Shown here piece by piece: positions 8,538 to 18,000 of a stretch of 35,457 nt of DNA. Position 1 is the first letter of the stretch. Every line of letters begins with the position of its first letter. Below the pieces are notes generated by a model. The model did no database searches. It saw nothing but the letters and a program-made list of their open reading frames with translations, and was not told where the DNA came from. Source of the stretch: an uncultured Pelagibacteraceae bacterium (GTDB lineage Bacteria > Pseudomonadota > Alphaproteobacteria > Pelagibacterales > Pelagibacteraceae); NCBI GenBank assembly GCA_902584225.1, contig CACHYX010000009.1, positions 1 to 35,457 on the forward strand, given 5' to 3'. The position numbers were made by a program, and so were the translations under genes.

Positions 8538-9669
8538 TAATATTTTTTAAAAAATTTTTATAATGATTAAATATAGTAAATTCTTTAGATACTTTTTTAG
8601 CTATTATTTTTTTCTTTTCGATCGATTTTTTTTCGTCATTTAAAAACTTTTTAAATGTCTCTTGAAAATCTTTTATTGAATTAGATTTGAATAAATAACC
8701 TCCATCTCCATTGCTCAAAATTTCTCTTGGACCATTTGGGCAATTACTTGAAATTACTGGAATATCACAATATCCTGCTTCGATGATGGTAAATCCAGGG
8801 TCTTCCCAAAGTGATGTGGAAATTAATGCAACACAATCACGTAAGTATGGAAAAATATTTTTTTTATAACCTATTAATTTTACTAAATCTTCTAAATCGT
8901 TTTCTTGAATATATTTGAGTAAATTTAATTGTTCTTCACCTTCGCCAACTATTATAAATTTTTTATTAGTATTTGTGTGTTTTAAGTTTTTAATTAGTTC
9001 TAACAATAATATATAGTTTTTTTGTTTTGTTAATCTTCCTATTGACAAAAAATATTTTTTTTCTTTGAGATCATTAATTTCCTTTTTTTTATTTAAAATT
9101 TCTTCTACATTTATAATCGGTTCTCTTACGAGTCTAATTTTAAATTTATAATTTGGAAATAGTTTTTCTAAATTTTTTTTAGTATCAATTGTAGAACAAA
9201 AAACATATTTTACTTTTTCTAAACTATAATTCCAAAGTAATTTTCTTAAAAAAGTAAATTTTGGTAACCCTGATATTCTTAAAATGATATTTTTTTTTTT
9301 AAAAAAAATATTCAAAAATAAAGGTAAAGATGTAATTAGACATAAAATCATATAATCTTCTTGTTTTTCTTTTAAAAACTTTATTAAAGGAAAAATTAAT
9401 CTAAATATAATCTTTAAGTATAATACCCTACTATTTAAAAAACCTTTGCCTTTATAAGAGCTTAGCATTTTTGACTTAGTTAAATTTTTAATTTGAATGT
9501 TTCTTTTAAATATTTCTGGCTTATGATCATCCCACTCACCAACAGTATTTAATATAATCGGTTCATACTTACTATCATATTTAGCTATTGATCCTGCTGA
9601 GTTGAGAACCGCTTTAACAGTTCCAACTTTGTCTATAAACGGACACCAATAAAAAATTTTATTTTCCAT
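8530..9669 (-). CDS. GT4 family glycosyltransferase
   Basis: A 379-aa GT-B fold enzyme. The C-terminal domain shows FLSIGRLTKQKN (GRLTKQKN at 211-218), FIIVGEGEE (238-246) and the donor-binding WEDPGFTIIEAG, with E289 and E297 as the E-x7-E pair. PNGPREIL follows at 311-318. The N-terminal domain has a short acceptor-side signature (CPFIDKVGTVKA) rather than the common GGAE loop. A retaining sugar transferase using a nucleotide sugar is expected for the family; substrate is unknown. It is the first gene of the minus-strand glycosyltransferase operon, about 15 nt downstream of a predicted transcription start. Confidence 0.88.
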   Translation of the reverse strand: MENKIFYWCPFIDKVGTVKAVLNSAGSIAKYDSKYEPIILNTVGEWDDHKPEIFKRNIQIKNLTKSKMLSSYKGKGFLNSRVLYLKIIFRLIFPLIKFLKEKQEDYMILCLITSLPLFLNIFFKKKNIILRISGLPKFTFLRKLLWNYSLEKVKYVFCSTIDTKKNLEKLFPNYKFKIRLVREPIINVEEILNKKKEINDLKEKKYFLSIGRLTKQKNYILLLELIKNLKHTNTNKKFIIVGEGEEQLNLLKYIQENDLEDLVKLIGYKKNIFPYLRDCVALISTSLWEDPGFTIIEAGYCDIPVISSNCPNGPREILSNGDGGYLFKSNSIKDFQETFKKFLNDEKKSIEKKKIIAKKVSKEFTIFNHYKNFLKNINE

Positions 9670-9690
9670 TTTATCAAAAAAATTTTTAAG

Positions 9691-9719
9691 TTATAACAAT
9701 ACCATTATTAGTCTGTAAA
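9691..9719 (-). promoter_or_regulatory. Putative sigma70 promoter of the glycosyltransferase operon
   Basis: Read on the minus strand, TTTACA (9719-9714) is followed after 17 bases by TTATAA (9696-9691). Transcription would begin near 9684, leaving a leader of about 15 nt before the GT4 start at 9669. The region is A/T-rich, so chance matches are possible. Confidence 0.4.
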
Positions 9720-9780
9720 TAAGTTCTTACTATGACAAAATTGGAAAAATTTAGAATAGTTTTTTACTAAAATCGAACGA

Positions 9781-9856
9781 TGGTGCCCCCGCACGGACTC
9801 GAACCGCGGACCTATTGATTACAAATCAATTGCTCTACCAGCTGAGCTACAAGGGC
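9781..9856 (-). tRNA. tRNA-Thr (anticodon TGT)
   Basis: The reverse complement folds as a 76-nt cloverleaf with encoded CCA. The acceptor stem pairs GCCCTTG with CGGGGGC through two G-T pairs. The D-arm carries AGCTCAGCTGGTAGAGC, the anticodon arm TTGATTTGTAATCAA, and the T-arm GGTTCGAGTCC. Anticodon TGT reads threonine ACA/ACG. It lies 32 bases downstream of rlmB on the same strand, so co-transcription is likely. Its 3' end faces the glycan block. In E. coli a tRNA-Thr sits with tyr-gly-tufB on one strand; here it is on the opposite strand. Confidence 0.97.
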
Positions 9857-9888
9857 GTACACTTTTTTTATAAGAATTTAATTACTAA

Positions 9889-10632
9889 TCAAGATTTTTT
9901 TTTTGCCTTGTTTATATGAAAAAAAACAACAGAGGCACTATTTGCAATGTTTAAACTTTCGATTTTGTCGTTAATTTTAATTTTTACGGTATAATCAATA
10001 TATTTTGATGTTTTTTCTTTTAATCCGTGTCCCTCAGATCCAAATAAAAGAATATTATTTCCTTTCCAGTCATAATTTGTGAAATCTTCAGTACCATCAG
10101 ATGAAAAGCCATAAACCCAAAAATTTTTTTCTCTAAGAAATTTTAAAGTACTATTAATATTAGCAACTTTAAAAATATTGGAGTACTCAATTGAACCAGA
10201 ACTAGCTTTATACATAGATTTACTATTTTCAGGGAACAATCTTTCTTTAACAATGATTCCATCAATATTAAATGATGCAGCACTCCTAATTACTGAACCA
10301 ATATTTCTAGGATCTGTTACACCATCTAAGCAAGCTAAAGTTATATTGTTTTTAGTTTTAATAAATTCTTTCAAATCTTTTTCTTCTAATTTTTCAACTT
10401 CCGCCACATATCCCTGATGTAGGATTTGTTCATTTTTACAATATTTATCTAATTCTTTTTTTGTTTTAAAAAAAACCTTTACGTCCTTTAATAAGTTTCT
10501 TTTCGGACTCACTCTGTGAATGTTCTTTTTACTTTCTTCGGTTAAAAATAATCTCAATACTTTTCTTTGAGGATTTTTAAGAGCCTCTATTACTGGATGC
10601 TTTCCAACAATAAAAAAGTTTATATTTGTCAT
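9889..10632 (-). CDS. rlmB: TrmH/SpoU-family rRNA 2'-O-methyltransferase, RlmB-like
   Basis: A 247-aa SpoU-class enzyme. The N-terminal FIVGKHPVIEAL (7-18) is the YjfH-type RNA-binding domain start. The knotted methyltransferase domain carries the three motifs: DPRNIGSVIR with catalytic N110, FGSEGHGL at 197-204, and LNIANSASV at 227-235. RlmB in E. coli methylates 23S rRNA G2251 at the ribose using S-adenosylmethionine; other TrmH paralogs act on tRNA or other rRNA sites, so the exact target is by similarity. It is divergent from the tRNA-Tyr/tuf operon, an arrangement often seen in alphaproteobacteria, and is followed by tRNA-Thr. Confidence 0.92.
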   Translation of the reverse strand: MTNINFFIVGKHPVIEALKNPQRKVLRLFLTEESKKNIHRVSPKRNLLKDVKVFFKTKKELDKYCKNEQILHQGYVAEVEKLEEKDLKEFIKTKNNITLACLDGVTDPRNIGSVIRSAASFNIDGIIVKERLFPENSKSMYKASSGSIEYSNIFKVANINSTLKFLREKNFWVYGFSSDGTEDFTNYDWKGNNILLFGSEGHGLKEKTSKYIDYTVKIKINDKIESLNIANSASVVFFHINKAKKKS

Positions 10633-10682
10633 ATTTTCTGCATTTTTACTTATTTTTTAGTATTTTCTTATTATTTCACATA

Positions 10683-10710
10683 TTGCAATTGTTTAATAAA
10701 AATATATAAA
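10683..10710 (+). promoter_or_regulatory. Putative promoter of the tRNA-Tyr / tuf operon
   Basis: TTGCAA (10683-10688), a 16-base spacer and TATAAA (10705-10710) give a start near 10717, about 48 nt before tRNA-Tyr. This is the better placed of two candidates. A second, TTGAAC (10733-10738) with 17 bases to TATATT (10756-10761), would start inside the tRNA. Confidence 0.45.
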
Positions 10711-10740
10711 ACCTCTGTTGTTTAAAGGTTTTTTGAACAA

Positions 10741-10755
10741 GGGGACGCTTTCCCC
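10741..10755 (+). repeat. GC-rich perfect inverted repeat before tRNA-Tyr
   Basis: GGGGA (10741-10745) and TCCCC (10751-10755) flank CGCTT. In so A/T-rich a region this 5-bp, mostly G-C stem stands out. It lies 9 bases upstream of the mature tRNA 5' end, so it would be part of the 5' leader removed by RNase P, or a DNA-level site in a promoter spacer. Confidence 0.5.
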
Positions 10756-10764
10756 TATATTATA

Positions 10765-10850
<86 letters not shown>

Positions 10851-10888
10851 TTCAAAAATTTAAACAATTGGAGTGTTAACTTGGTTTT

Positions 10889-10962
10889 GCGGGTGTAGTT
10901 CAATGGTAGAACGCTAGCCTTCCAAGCTGGATGTAAGGGTTCGATTCCCTTTACCCGCTCCA
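10889..10962 (+). tRNA. tRNA-Gly (anticodon TCC)
   Basis: A 74-nt cloverleaf with encoded CCA. GCGGGTG pairs with TACCCGC, ending in a G-T pair. The D-arm is short (GTTCAATGGTAGAAC), the anticodon loop is CTTCCAA, and the T-arm is GGGTTCGATTCCC. It reads GGA/GGG. It lies 36 nt upstream of the tuf start, recalling the tyrU-glyT-tufB arrangement of E. coli. Confidence 0.98.
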
Positions 10963-10998
10963 AATTATTAAAATAAAAAGAAAAGTAAGGATAAAAGA

Positions 10999-12189
10999 AT
11001 GTCGAAAGAAAAATTTAATAGGAGTAAGCCACATTGTAACATAGGTACAATTGGACACGTAGACCACGGCAAAACAACTTTGACTGCGGCTATAACAAAA
11101 GTATTATCAGAAACAGGTGGAGCACAATTCACAGCTTATGATCAAATTGATAAAGCCCCAGAGGAAAAAGAGAGAGGTATTACAATTTCAACAGCTCACG
11201 TTGAGTACGAAACTGAAAAAAGACACTACGCGCACGTTGACTGCCCAGGTCACGCTGACTATGTGAAAAATATGATTACTGGTGCAGCACAAATGGATGG
11301 GGCAATTTTAGTTGTTAATGCAGCTGATGGTCCAATGCCACAAACAAAAGAACATATTCTTTTAGCTAGACAAGTTGGGGTTCCAGCGATTGTAGTTTTT
11401 TTAAATAAAGTAGATCAAGTTGATGATAAGGAAATGATAGATTTGGTTGAAGAAGAAATTAAGGAATTATTAACTTCATATAAATTTCCTGGAGATAAGA
11501 CACCTATAATTAAAGGTTCAGCATTAGCAGCAGTAGAGGGTAAAGATGATGCAATTGGTAAGAATGCAATTATGGAACTTATGAAAGCTGTAGATGATTT
11601 TATACCTCAACCTGACAGACCAAAAGACAAACCTTTTTTAATGCCTGTTGAAGATGTTTTTTCAATATCTGGAAGAGGAACAGTTGTTACAGGAAGAGTT
11701 GAGCAAGGTGTTGTGAAAACTGGTGAGGAAATCGAAATAGTAGGTATTAGAGATACAAAAAAATCAGTTTGTACTGGTGTTGAGATGTTTAGAAAAATTC
11801 TTGATACTGGAGAAGCAGGTGACAATATTGGTGCATTATTAAGAGGTGTTGAAAGAACTGACGTAGAAAGAGGTCAAGTATTATGTAAGCCAGGATCTGT
11901 AACTCCTCATACTAAATTCGAAGCTCAGGCTTATGTTTTGAAAAAAGAAGAGGGTGGAAGACACACTCCCTTCTTTACAAAATATAGACCCCAGTTTTAT
12001 TTTAGAACTACCGACGTTACTGGTGAAGTAGAACTACCTTCAGGAACTGAAATGGTAATGCCAGGTGATGATGCAAAGTTTACAGTTAAATTAATTACAC
12101 CAATTGCTATGAGCGAAAAACTAAATTTTGCGATTAGAGAGGGTGGAAGAACTGTAGGTGCAGGAGTAGTTACAAAGATTATAGAGTAA
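10999..12189 (+). CDS. tuf: Translation elongation factor EF-Tu
   Basis: A 396-aa GTPase that delivers aminoacyl-tRNA to the ribosome. G1 is GHVDHGKT at 19-26, the switch I end RGITI at 59-63, G3 DCPGH at 81-85 and G4 NKVD at 136-139. Domains 2 and 3 follow, with the well conserved [13 protein letters not shown] and GGRHTPFF segments. The length and C-terminus (VVTKIIE) are normal. An AAGTAAGGA ribosome-binding sequence precedes the start. It sits between tRNA-Gly and tRNA-Trp, the usual alphaproteobacterial setting. It is the only tuf copy in the window; none lies after fusA. Confidence 0.99.
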   Translation: MSKEKFNRSKPHCNIGTIGHVDHGKTTLTAAITKVLSETGGAQFTAYDQIDKAPEEKERGITISTAHVEYETEKRHYAHVDCPGHADYVKNMITGAAQMDGAILVVNAADGPMPQTKEHILLARQVGVPAIVVFLNKVDQVDDKEMIDLVEEEIKELLTSYKFPGDKTPIIKGSALAAVEGKDDAIGKNAIMELMKAVDDFIPQPDRPKDKPFLMPVEDVFSISGRGTVVTGRVEQGVVKTGEEIEIVGIRDTKKSVCTGVEMFRKILDTGEAGDNIGALLRGVERTDVERGQVLCKPGSVTPHTKFEAQAYVLKKEEGGRHTPFFTKYRPQFYFRTTDVTGEVELPSGTEMVMPGDDAKFTVKLITPIAMSEKLNFAIREGGRTVGAGVVTKIIE

Positions 12190-12197
12190 ACTCCTTT

Positions 12198-12273
12198 AGG
12201 AGTGTAGCTCAATTGGTAGAGCGCCGGTCTCCAAAACCGGAGGTTGGGGGTTCGATTCCCTCCGCTCCTGCCA
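12198..12273 (+). tRNA. tRNA-Trp (anticodon CCA)
   Basis: A 76-nt cloverleaf with encoded terminal CCA. AGGAGTG pairs with CGCTCCT through one G-T. The anticodon stem-loop is CCGGTCTCCAAAACCGG, giving anticodon CCA, and the T-arm is GGGTTCGATTCCC. It starts 8 bases after the tuf stop and ends 19 bases before secE, so it must be excised from the tuf-secE transcript. Confidence 0.98.
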
Positions 12274-12292
12274 GAAAAAGGAGAGTAATATA

Positions 12293-12484
12293 ATGAAAAA
12301 CCCGTTAAAGTTTTTTCAAGAAGTTAAACAAGAAGCTTTCAAAGTCACTTGGCCAACAGGAAAAGAAACTGTTCAAGGAACTATAATGGTTGCAATAATG
12401 GCTATAATTGCATCTTTGTTCTTTTTATTAATAGATCAATTCTATAAATTTTTTTTGGATATTATACTTAACATAGGATTTTAA
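12293..12484 (+). CDS. secE: Preprotein translocase subunit SecE
   Basis: A 63-aa single-span form of SecE, the clamp subunit that stabilises SecY in the inner membrane. The amphipathic helix FFQEVKQEAFKVTWPTGKET carries the family's KVxWP signature. One transmembrane helix follows at about residues 30-55. Short SecE is normal outside gammaproteobacteria. The Shine-Dalgarno AAGGAG lies just after tRNA-Trp. The stop overlaps the nusG start as TAATG. Confidence 0.96.
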   Translation: MKNPLKFFQEVKQEAFKVTWPTGKETVQGTIMVAIMAIIASLFFLLIDQFYKFFLDIILNIGF

Positions 12485-13014
12485 TGAAAAATTGGTACAT
12501 CGTTCAATCACATTCAAGCTTTGAGAACAAAGTTGCGCAATTAATTAAAGAGGAAGCTGACAAGGCTAAAATAGCTGATAAATTTGAGGAAATTGTAGTA
12601 CCAACACATGATGTAACAGAGGTAAAAAGAGGAAAAAGAGTTCAAAGAAAAAAGAAGTATTTTCCTGGATATGTGTTAATTAAGAGCGAAATGGATAATA
12701 GTATTTACCATATGATCAAAGGTATAAAAAGAGTTAGTGGATTTTTAGGTAGCAAGGGCATTCCTGTTCCAGTATCAGATAAGGAAATTGAAAAAATTTT
12801 AGGTCAAATAAAAGATGGAGTTGCACAATCTAAATCAACAATAGATTATTCTGTGGGAGAAAAAGTTCAAGTAATAGACGGTCCTTTTGCATCTTTCTCT
12901 GGAATGATCGAAGATATTGATGAAGATAGATCTAGAGTAAAAGTTTCAGTTTCTATTTTCGGAAGACCAACTCCAGTAGATTTAGACTTCAATCAGATTG
13001 AAAAGGGAAGCTAA
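12484..13014 (+). CDS. nusG: Transcription termination/antitermination factor NusG
   Basis: A 176-aa factor that binds RNA polymerase. The N-terminal NGN domain begins [14 protein letters not shown], with [10 protein letters not shown] further on. The C-terminal KOW domain starts near residue 125 with [16 protein letters not shown] and contains [17 protein letters not shown]. The length is typical. It is coupled to secE and to rplK by TAATG overlaps at both ends, so its translation is tied to both. Confidence 0.98.
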   Translation: MKNWYIVQSHSSFENKVAQLIKEEADKAKIADKFEEIVVPTHDVTEVKRGKRVQRKKKYFPGYVLIKSEMDNSIYHMIKGIKRVSGFLGSKGIPVPVSDKEIEKILGQIKDGVAQSKSTIDYSVGEKVQVIDGPFASFSGMIEDIDEDRSRVKVSVSIFGRPTPVDLDFNQIEKGS

Positions 13015-13442
13015 TGGCAAAAAAAGAAATAAGTGGATATGTAAAACTACAAATAAATGGAGGTCAAGCTAACCCTGCGCCACCAGTTGGTCCAGCTTTA
13101 GGTCAAAGAGGCATTAACATTATGGAGTTTTGCAAAGCATTTAATGAAAAAACAAAAAACTTTATGGGCAAACCAGTTCCGGTAGTAATAACAGTCTATA
13201 AAGATAAAAAATTTGATTTTATTATAAAGTCACCTCCGGCATCACATTTTATTAAAGAAGCTGCAAAATTAAAAAGTGGTTCTCAAGAACCTGGAAGAAA
13301 TATCGTTGCTTCAATTACAAAAAAACAAGCAGAGGAAATAGCAAAAAAGAAAATGGTTGATTTAAATGCTCACGACTTAGAAGAAGCTGTTAAAATAATA
13401 GCTGGGTCTGCTAGATCAATGGGTATAGAGGTTAAAGATTAA
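13014..13442 (+). CDS. rplK: 50S ribosomal protein L11
   Basis: A 142-aa protein of the GTPase-associated centre. The N-terminal domain shows [22 protein letters not shown] split by the usual proline-rich region, then [12 protein letters not shown]. The C-terminal rRNA-binding domain ends in GSARSMGI. It overlaps nusG and rplA by one base each (TAATG), so there is no free leader of the kind used by L1 to repress this operon in E. coli. Confidence 0.98.
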   Translation: MAKKEISGYVKLQINGGQANPAPPVGPALGQRGINIMEFCKAFNEKTKNFMGKPVPVVITVYKDKKFDFIIKSPPASHFIKEAAKLKSGSQEPGRNIVASITKKQAEEIAKKKMVDLNAHDLEEAVKIIAGSARSMGIEVKD

Positions 13443-14131
13443 TGAGTTCAAAAAGATTTAAAAAACTCCCAAAAGATACAAATATGTTAAAGGCCGAACC
13501 TATAAATAATTTATTATCTAAAGTAAAAGAAAACTGCACTACAAAATTTGACGAGTCTTTAGATTTAAATATTCTAATTAACAACAAACAAAAAAAGAAT
13601 GAAATAAATTTAAGATCAATGGTAAATCTACCAAGTGGAACAGGAAAAAAAGTAAAAATTGCTGTTGTATGTGAAGAAGGCAAATCCAAAGAAGCTAAGG
13701 ATGCAGGAGCAGATCTAGTTGGTGGAGATGATTTAATAGAAAAAATAAAAAATGGAGAAATGAATTTTGAAAAACTAATTTGCTCATCATCTATGATGAT
13801 AAAACTATCTAAATTAGGAAAAGTTTTAGGACCTAAAGGGCTAATGCCTAATCCTAAACTAGGAACAGTCACAGAAAAAATCGGTGAAGCAGTTAAGAAT
13901 GCAAAAGCTGGTCAAGTTGAAATTAAAAATGACAAGGATGGAAATATTGGTCTAAGTATAGGAAAAAAATCTTTTTCTGACGATAAACTCATCAAAAATT
14001 TCAATGCAGTCATCAGTTCACTTGAGAAAGAAAAATCAAACCTTACAATAAAAGGTGATTTAATTAAATCTACTTATATTACTTCCACAATGGGTGTTTC
14101 ATATAAGATAAAATTAGAAAAGAGCTTTTAA
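13442..14131 (+). CDS. rplA: 50S ribosomal protein L1
   Basis: A 229-aa L1-stalk protein. VNLPSGTGK in domain I, GADLVGGDDLIEKI in domain II, and LGPKGLMPNPKLGTV in the hinge are all diagnostic. The C-terminal TSTMGVSYKI lies near the end as expected. It is coupled to rplK and ends two bases before rplJ, so the L10 leader found ahead of rplJ in E. coli is missing or lies inside this gene. Confidence 0.98.
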   Translation: MSSKRFKKLPKDTNMLKAEPINNLLSKVKENCTTKFDESLDLNILINNKQKKNEINLRSMVNLPSGTGKKVKIAVVCEEGKSKEAKDAGADLVGGDDLIEKIKNGEMNFEKLICSSSMMIKLSKLGKVLGPKGLMPNPKLGTVTEKIGEAVKNAKAGQVEIKNDKDGNIGLSIGKKSFSDDKLIKNFNAVISSLEKEKSNLTIKGDLIKSTYITSTMGVSYKIKLEKSF

Positions 14132-14133
14132 TT

Positions 14134-14643
14134 ATGATGAGTAAAGAAAAAAAGCAGGTTTACATTAGCGAAATGTCTTCGCAATTAGATAAAGCTGAAG
14201 CTGTTATCGTAGCTCATTATCAAGGTTTAACAGTGAAACAACTTGATGATTTAAGAAAAAAAATGCGTGAACATGGAATACAATTTAAAATCACAAAAAA
14301 TAGAATAACAAAACTAGCATTGGAAAAAACTAGTAGAAAAGATTTATCAAATTTATTTACAGGTCCAACTGCGGTCGCAATGTCAGACGATGCAATAACT
14401 TCAGCAAAGATTCTAACTAATTTTTCAAAAGAGAATCAAAATCTAAAAATTCTTGGTGGTATAATGGGTAAAGACCTATTAGATGTTGTGGGCGTTAAAA
14501 ATATCGCAACTTTACCATCCCTAGATGAGGCAAGAGCAAAAATCGTTGGTATTTTAAGCTCTCCAGCACAAAAGATCGCAAGTATTTTGCTTGCGCCTGG
14601 CTCAAAAATCGCTATTTTAGCCCTCGAAAAATCAAAAAAATAA
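14134..14643 (+). CDS. rplJ: 50S ribosomal protein L10
   Basis: A 169-aa stalk base protein that binds L11-region rRNA and anchors L7/L12 dimers. The N-terminal AEAVIVAHYQGLTVKQLDDLR and KNRITKLAL segments match the family, and the C-terminal helix ends in ALEKSKK. The start is either 14134 or the second ATG at 14137; the difference is one residue. It is two bases after rplA and 17 before rplL. Confidence 0.97.
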   Translation: MMSKEKKQVYISEMSSQLDKAEAVIVAHYQGLTVKQLDDLRKKMREHGIQFKITKNRITKLALEKTSRKDLSNLFTGPTAVAMSDDAITSAKILTNFSKENQNLKILGGIMGKDLLDVVGVKNIATLPSLDEARAKIVGILSSPAQKIASILLAPGSKIAILALEKSKK

Positions 14644-14660
14644 CTTAGGACATTATTGTT

Positions 14661-15029
14661 ATGGCGGACTTAAACAAAATCATAGACGAACTATCGAAAT
14701 TAACTGTTGTGGAAGCAGCGGAATTATCAAAACAACTTGAGGAGAAATGGGGTGTTACAGCAGCAGCAGCAGTAGCTGCACCAGCAGCAGCACCGGGAGG
14801 AGCACCAGCAGAAGAAAAAAGCGAATTTACAGTCGTACTAGCTTCAGCGGGAGATAAAAAAATAAATGTTATTAAAGAAGTTAGAGCAGTTACAGCACTT
14901 GGTTTAAAAGAAGCTAAAGACCTAGTTGAGGGTGCACCAAAAGAAATTAAATCTGGTGTAAGCAAAAAAGATGCCGAAGAGATGAAGAAAAAACTTGAGG
15001 CAGCTGGCGCTAAAGTAGAGCTTAAATAA
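14661..15029 (+). CDS. rplL: 50S ribosomal protein L7/L12
   Basis: A 122-aa stalk protein. The N-terminal dimerisation domain ([20 protein letters not shown]) is followed by an Ala/Pro hinge at about residues 33-51 encoded by a GCA-rich repeat near 14758-14815. The C-terminal factor-binding domain has [20 protein letters not shown] and VKLEAAGA-like ends. It is present in several copies per ribosome, which requires high output. A 50-base gap with a hairpin separates it from rpoB. Confidence 0.98.
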   Translation: MADLNKIIDELSKLTVVEAAELSKQLEEKWGVTAAAAVAAPAAAPGGAPAEEKSEFTVVLASAGDKKINVIKEVRAVTALGLKEAKDLVEGAPKEIKSGVSKKDAEEMKKKLEAAGAKVELK

Positions 15030-15046
15030 AGAATTAAAAAATTATA

Positions 15047-15072
15047 GGCTGTTTTAGTTTTTTAAAGCAGTT
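15047..15072 (+). promoter_or_regulatory. Hairpin in the rplL-rpoB gap
   Basis: CTGTTTTA (15049-15056) pairs with TAAAGCAG (15063-15070), with one G-T pair, around a GTTTTT loop. Two more G-T pairs could extend the base to 15047-15072. It ends 8 bases before the rpoB ATG. In E. coli this gap holds an attenuator and an RNase III site, so a similar output-tuning role is possible, but no T-run follows to make it a strong terminator. Confidence 0.45.
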
Positions 15073-15079
15073 GGAATAA

Positions 15080-18000
15080 ATGCAATTATCTTTTACTAAA
15101 AAAAAACATATTAGAAAAAATTTCGGAAAATTAAAAGAAAGTTTATCAATACCAAACTTAATAGAAGTTCAAAAAAATTCATATAAAGAATTAACAGAAT
15201 TTAAAGATGATGTTGCTCCACAGTTTATCAAAGGTTTTGATCGTGTATTTAAAAGTATTTTTCCTATAGAGGATCTTAACGATAAAGCAACTTTAGAATA
15301 CATTAGTTATAGACTAGAAAAACCAAAATTTGATGTAGAGGAATGTATACAGAGAGGTCTTACTTACTCTTCAGCACTCAAATGCAGTTTACGTTTAGTT
15401 GTTTATGAGATAAATCAAGAAAATAATACTAAAGATATTTTGTCAGCAAAAGAACAAGAGGTTTACATGGGTGAAGTTCCAATGATGACGAACAGTGGTA
15501 CATTTATTACTAATGGTGTACAGCGTGTAGTGGTTAATCAAATGCACAGAAGCCCAGGTGTATTTTTTGATCATGATAAAGGTAAATCACATGCAAGTGG
15601 AAAATTATTATTTAATTGTCGAGTAATACCAAACAGAGGTTCATGGCTTGATTTTGAATTTGATGTAAAAGATTTATTATATTTTAGAATTGATCGAAAG
15701 AAAAAAATACTTGTTTCAACTTTATTATTAGCTCTTGGTTTTAATAAAAGTGACATAGTTAAAGAATTTTATGAAAAAGAAATTTATTCTTATGATGAAA
15801 AAGAAAAAAAATGGAAGACAAAATTTAACCCGGAAAATTACAAATCCAAGAATTTTACTGAAGAAATAATTGATGCAAAAAATAAAAAAATTATTATTAA
15901 AAAAGGTGAAAAGATTAATTTTTTAAAGGCAAAAAAATTAGCATCCGATGGCCTTAAGGAAATTTATGTATCTAATCAATTCTTGTTAGGTAAGTATTTA
16001 ATAAAAGATGTCAAAATAGGTGAAGAAGAATTTAAAATTGGTTCAGAACTTAATGAAACTATAATAGAAAAGTTCATTGAAGCTAAAATATTTTCTTTGG
16101 AACTTGCATATACAAATTCTATCAATAAGGGATCATATCTTTTACAAACATTATTTAACGATAAGAATAATTCAAAAAATGATGCGATTAATGAAATTTA
16201 TAAAGTTTTAAGGCCTGGTGAGCCACCAACAATTGAAATTGCGACACAAATATTTAACAATCTCTTTTTTAGTTCAGATAGATATGATCTTTCAGATGTT
16301 GGAAGAGTAAAGCTTAATTCAAGACTAAGTTTAGATTGTTCAGACAAAATAACTATTTTAAGAACCGATGATGTAATTTCGATTATCAAAAAAATGCTAG
16401 ATCTAAGAGACGGTAAAGACGAAGTTGATGATATTGATCATTTAGGAAATAGACGAGTTAGATCGGTTGGCGAATTAGTTGAAAATCAAGCGAGAATTGG
16501 TGTCTATAGAATGGAGAGAGCAATTAAAGAAAAAATGACAACACTGGATATAGAGTCTGCAATGCCACAAGATTTAATTAACGCTAAACCTTTAACAATT
16601 TCTCTAAAGGACTTTTTTGCAACTTCTCAATTATCTCAGTTTATGGATCAAACTAATCCTTTGTCTGAGATCACACACAAAAGAAGAGTTTCTGCATTAG
16701 GACCTGGGGGTTTAACAAGAGAAAGAGCGGGTTTTGAAGTAAGAGATGTTCACCCTACACATTACGGAAGAATATGTCCAATCGAAACACCAGAAGGACC
16801 TAACATCGGTCTGATAAATAGTTTATCGACATACTCAAAAATTAACAAATACGGTTTTATAGAGTCTCCTTACAGAAAAGTGGTCGATGGAGTTGTTCAG
16901 GAAAAAATTGAATATTTGTCAGCAATGGAAGAAACAAAATTCACAATTGCTCAAGCTAACTCTAAAGTTGATAAAAATGGAAAATTTACTGAAGATTTAG
17001 TTTCAAGTAGACAAAATTTAAATTTTATTTTGTCTAAACCTGAAAATATTGATTACATAGACGTTTCTCCAAAACAACTTGTATCAGTGGCCGCTTCTTT
17101 AATTCCATTTTTAGAAAATGATGACGCAAATAGAGCACTTATGGGATCTAACATGATGAGACAAGCTGTGCCTCTTTTAAAGCCAGAATCACCTTTAGTA
17201 GGTACAGGCATAGAGAGCGACGTTGCATTAGACTCTGGTGTAACAATAGTTGCTAAAAGAGATGGAGTGGTCGATAAAATTGATGGAAAAAGAATTGTAA
17301 TAAAAGCAACAAGCGAAACTGATTTTTCTAAATCAGGTGTTGATATTTATAATTTACAAAAATTTAAAAGATCAAATCAAAATACTTGTATTAACCAGAA
17401 ACCATTAGTTAGAGTAGGTGATAAGGTTAAACGTGGTGATATAATTGCTGACGGGCCATCAACAAAAATCGGTGAACTAGCTCTCGGAAAAAACGTGACA
17501 GTAGCATTTATGCCATGGCAAGGATATAACTTTGAAGACTCAATACTCATTTCAGAAAGATGCGTGACAGACGATGTCTTTACCTCAGTTCACATTGAAG
17601 AGTATGAAGTAATGGCAAGGGATACAAAACTAGGAGAAGAAGATATTACAAGAGATATTCCTAACGTTAATGAAGAGGCATTAAAGAATCTTGACGAGTC
17701 AGGCATCGTTTATATTGGCGCAGAAGTAAAACCAGGAGACATTTTAGTGGGAAAGGTTACTCCAAAAGGTGATACCGCATCTGGACCTGAGGAAAAATTA
17801 TTAAGATCGATTTTTGGCGAAAAAGCTATCGATGTTACTGATACCTCTTTAAAGATGCCAAGTGGTAGTGGCGGTATAATTGTTGATGTTAGAGTTTTTA
17901 ATCGACATGGAATAGAAAAAGATGAGAGATCAATTACAATTGAAAGAGCCGAAATAGACTTAGTTCAACAAGATAAATTAGTAGAGGAAGAAATTCTAGA

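Noticed and set aside
10708-10732. Hairpin AAAACCT/AGGTTTT followed by T residues, like a terminator
   Set aside because: It overlaps the best -10 element, has an 11-nt loop, and no plus-strand gene precedes it to be terminated.
14757-14815. GCA-rich tandem repeat
   Set aside because: It encodes the Ala/Pro hinge of L7/L12, a normal family feature.
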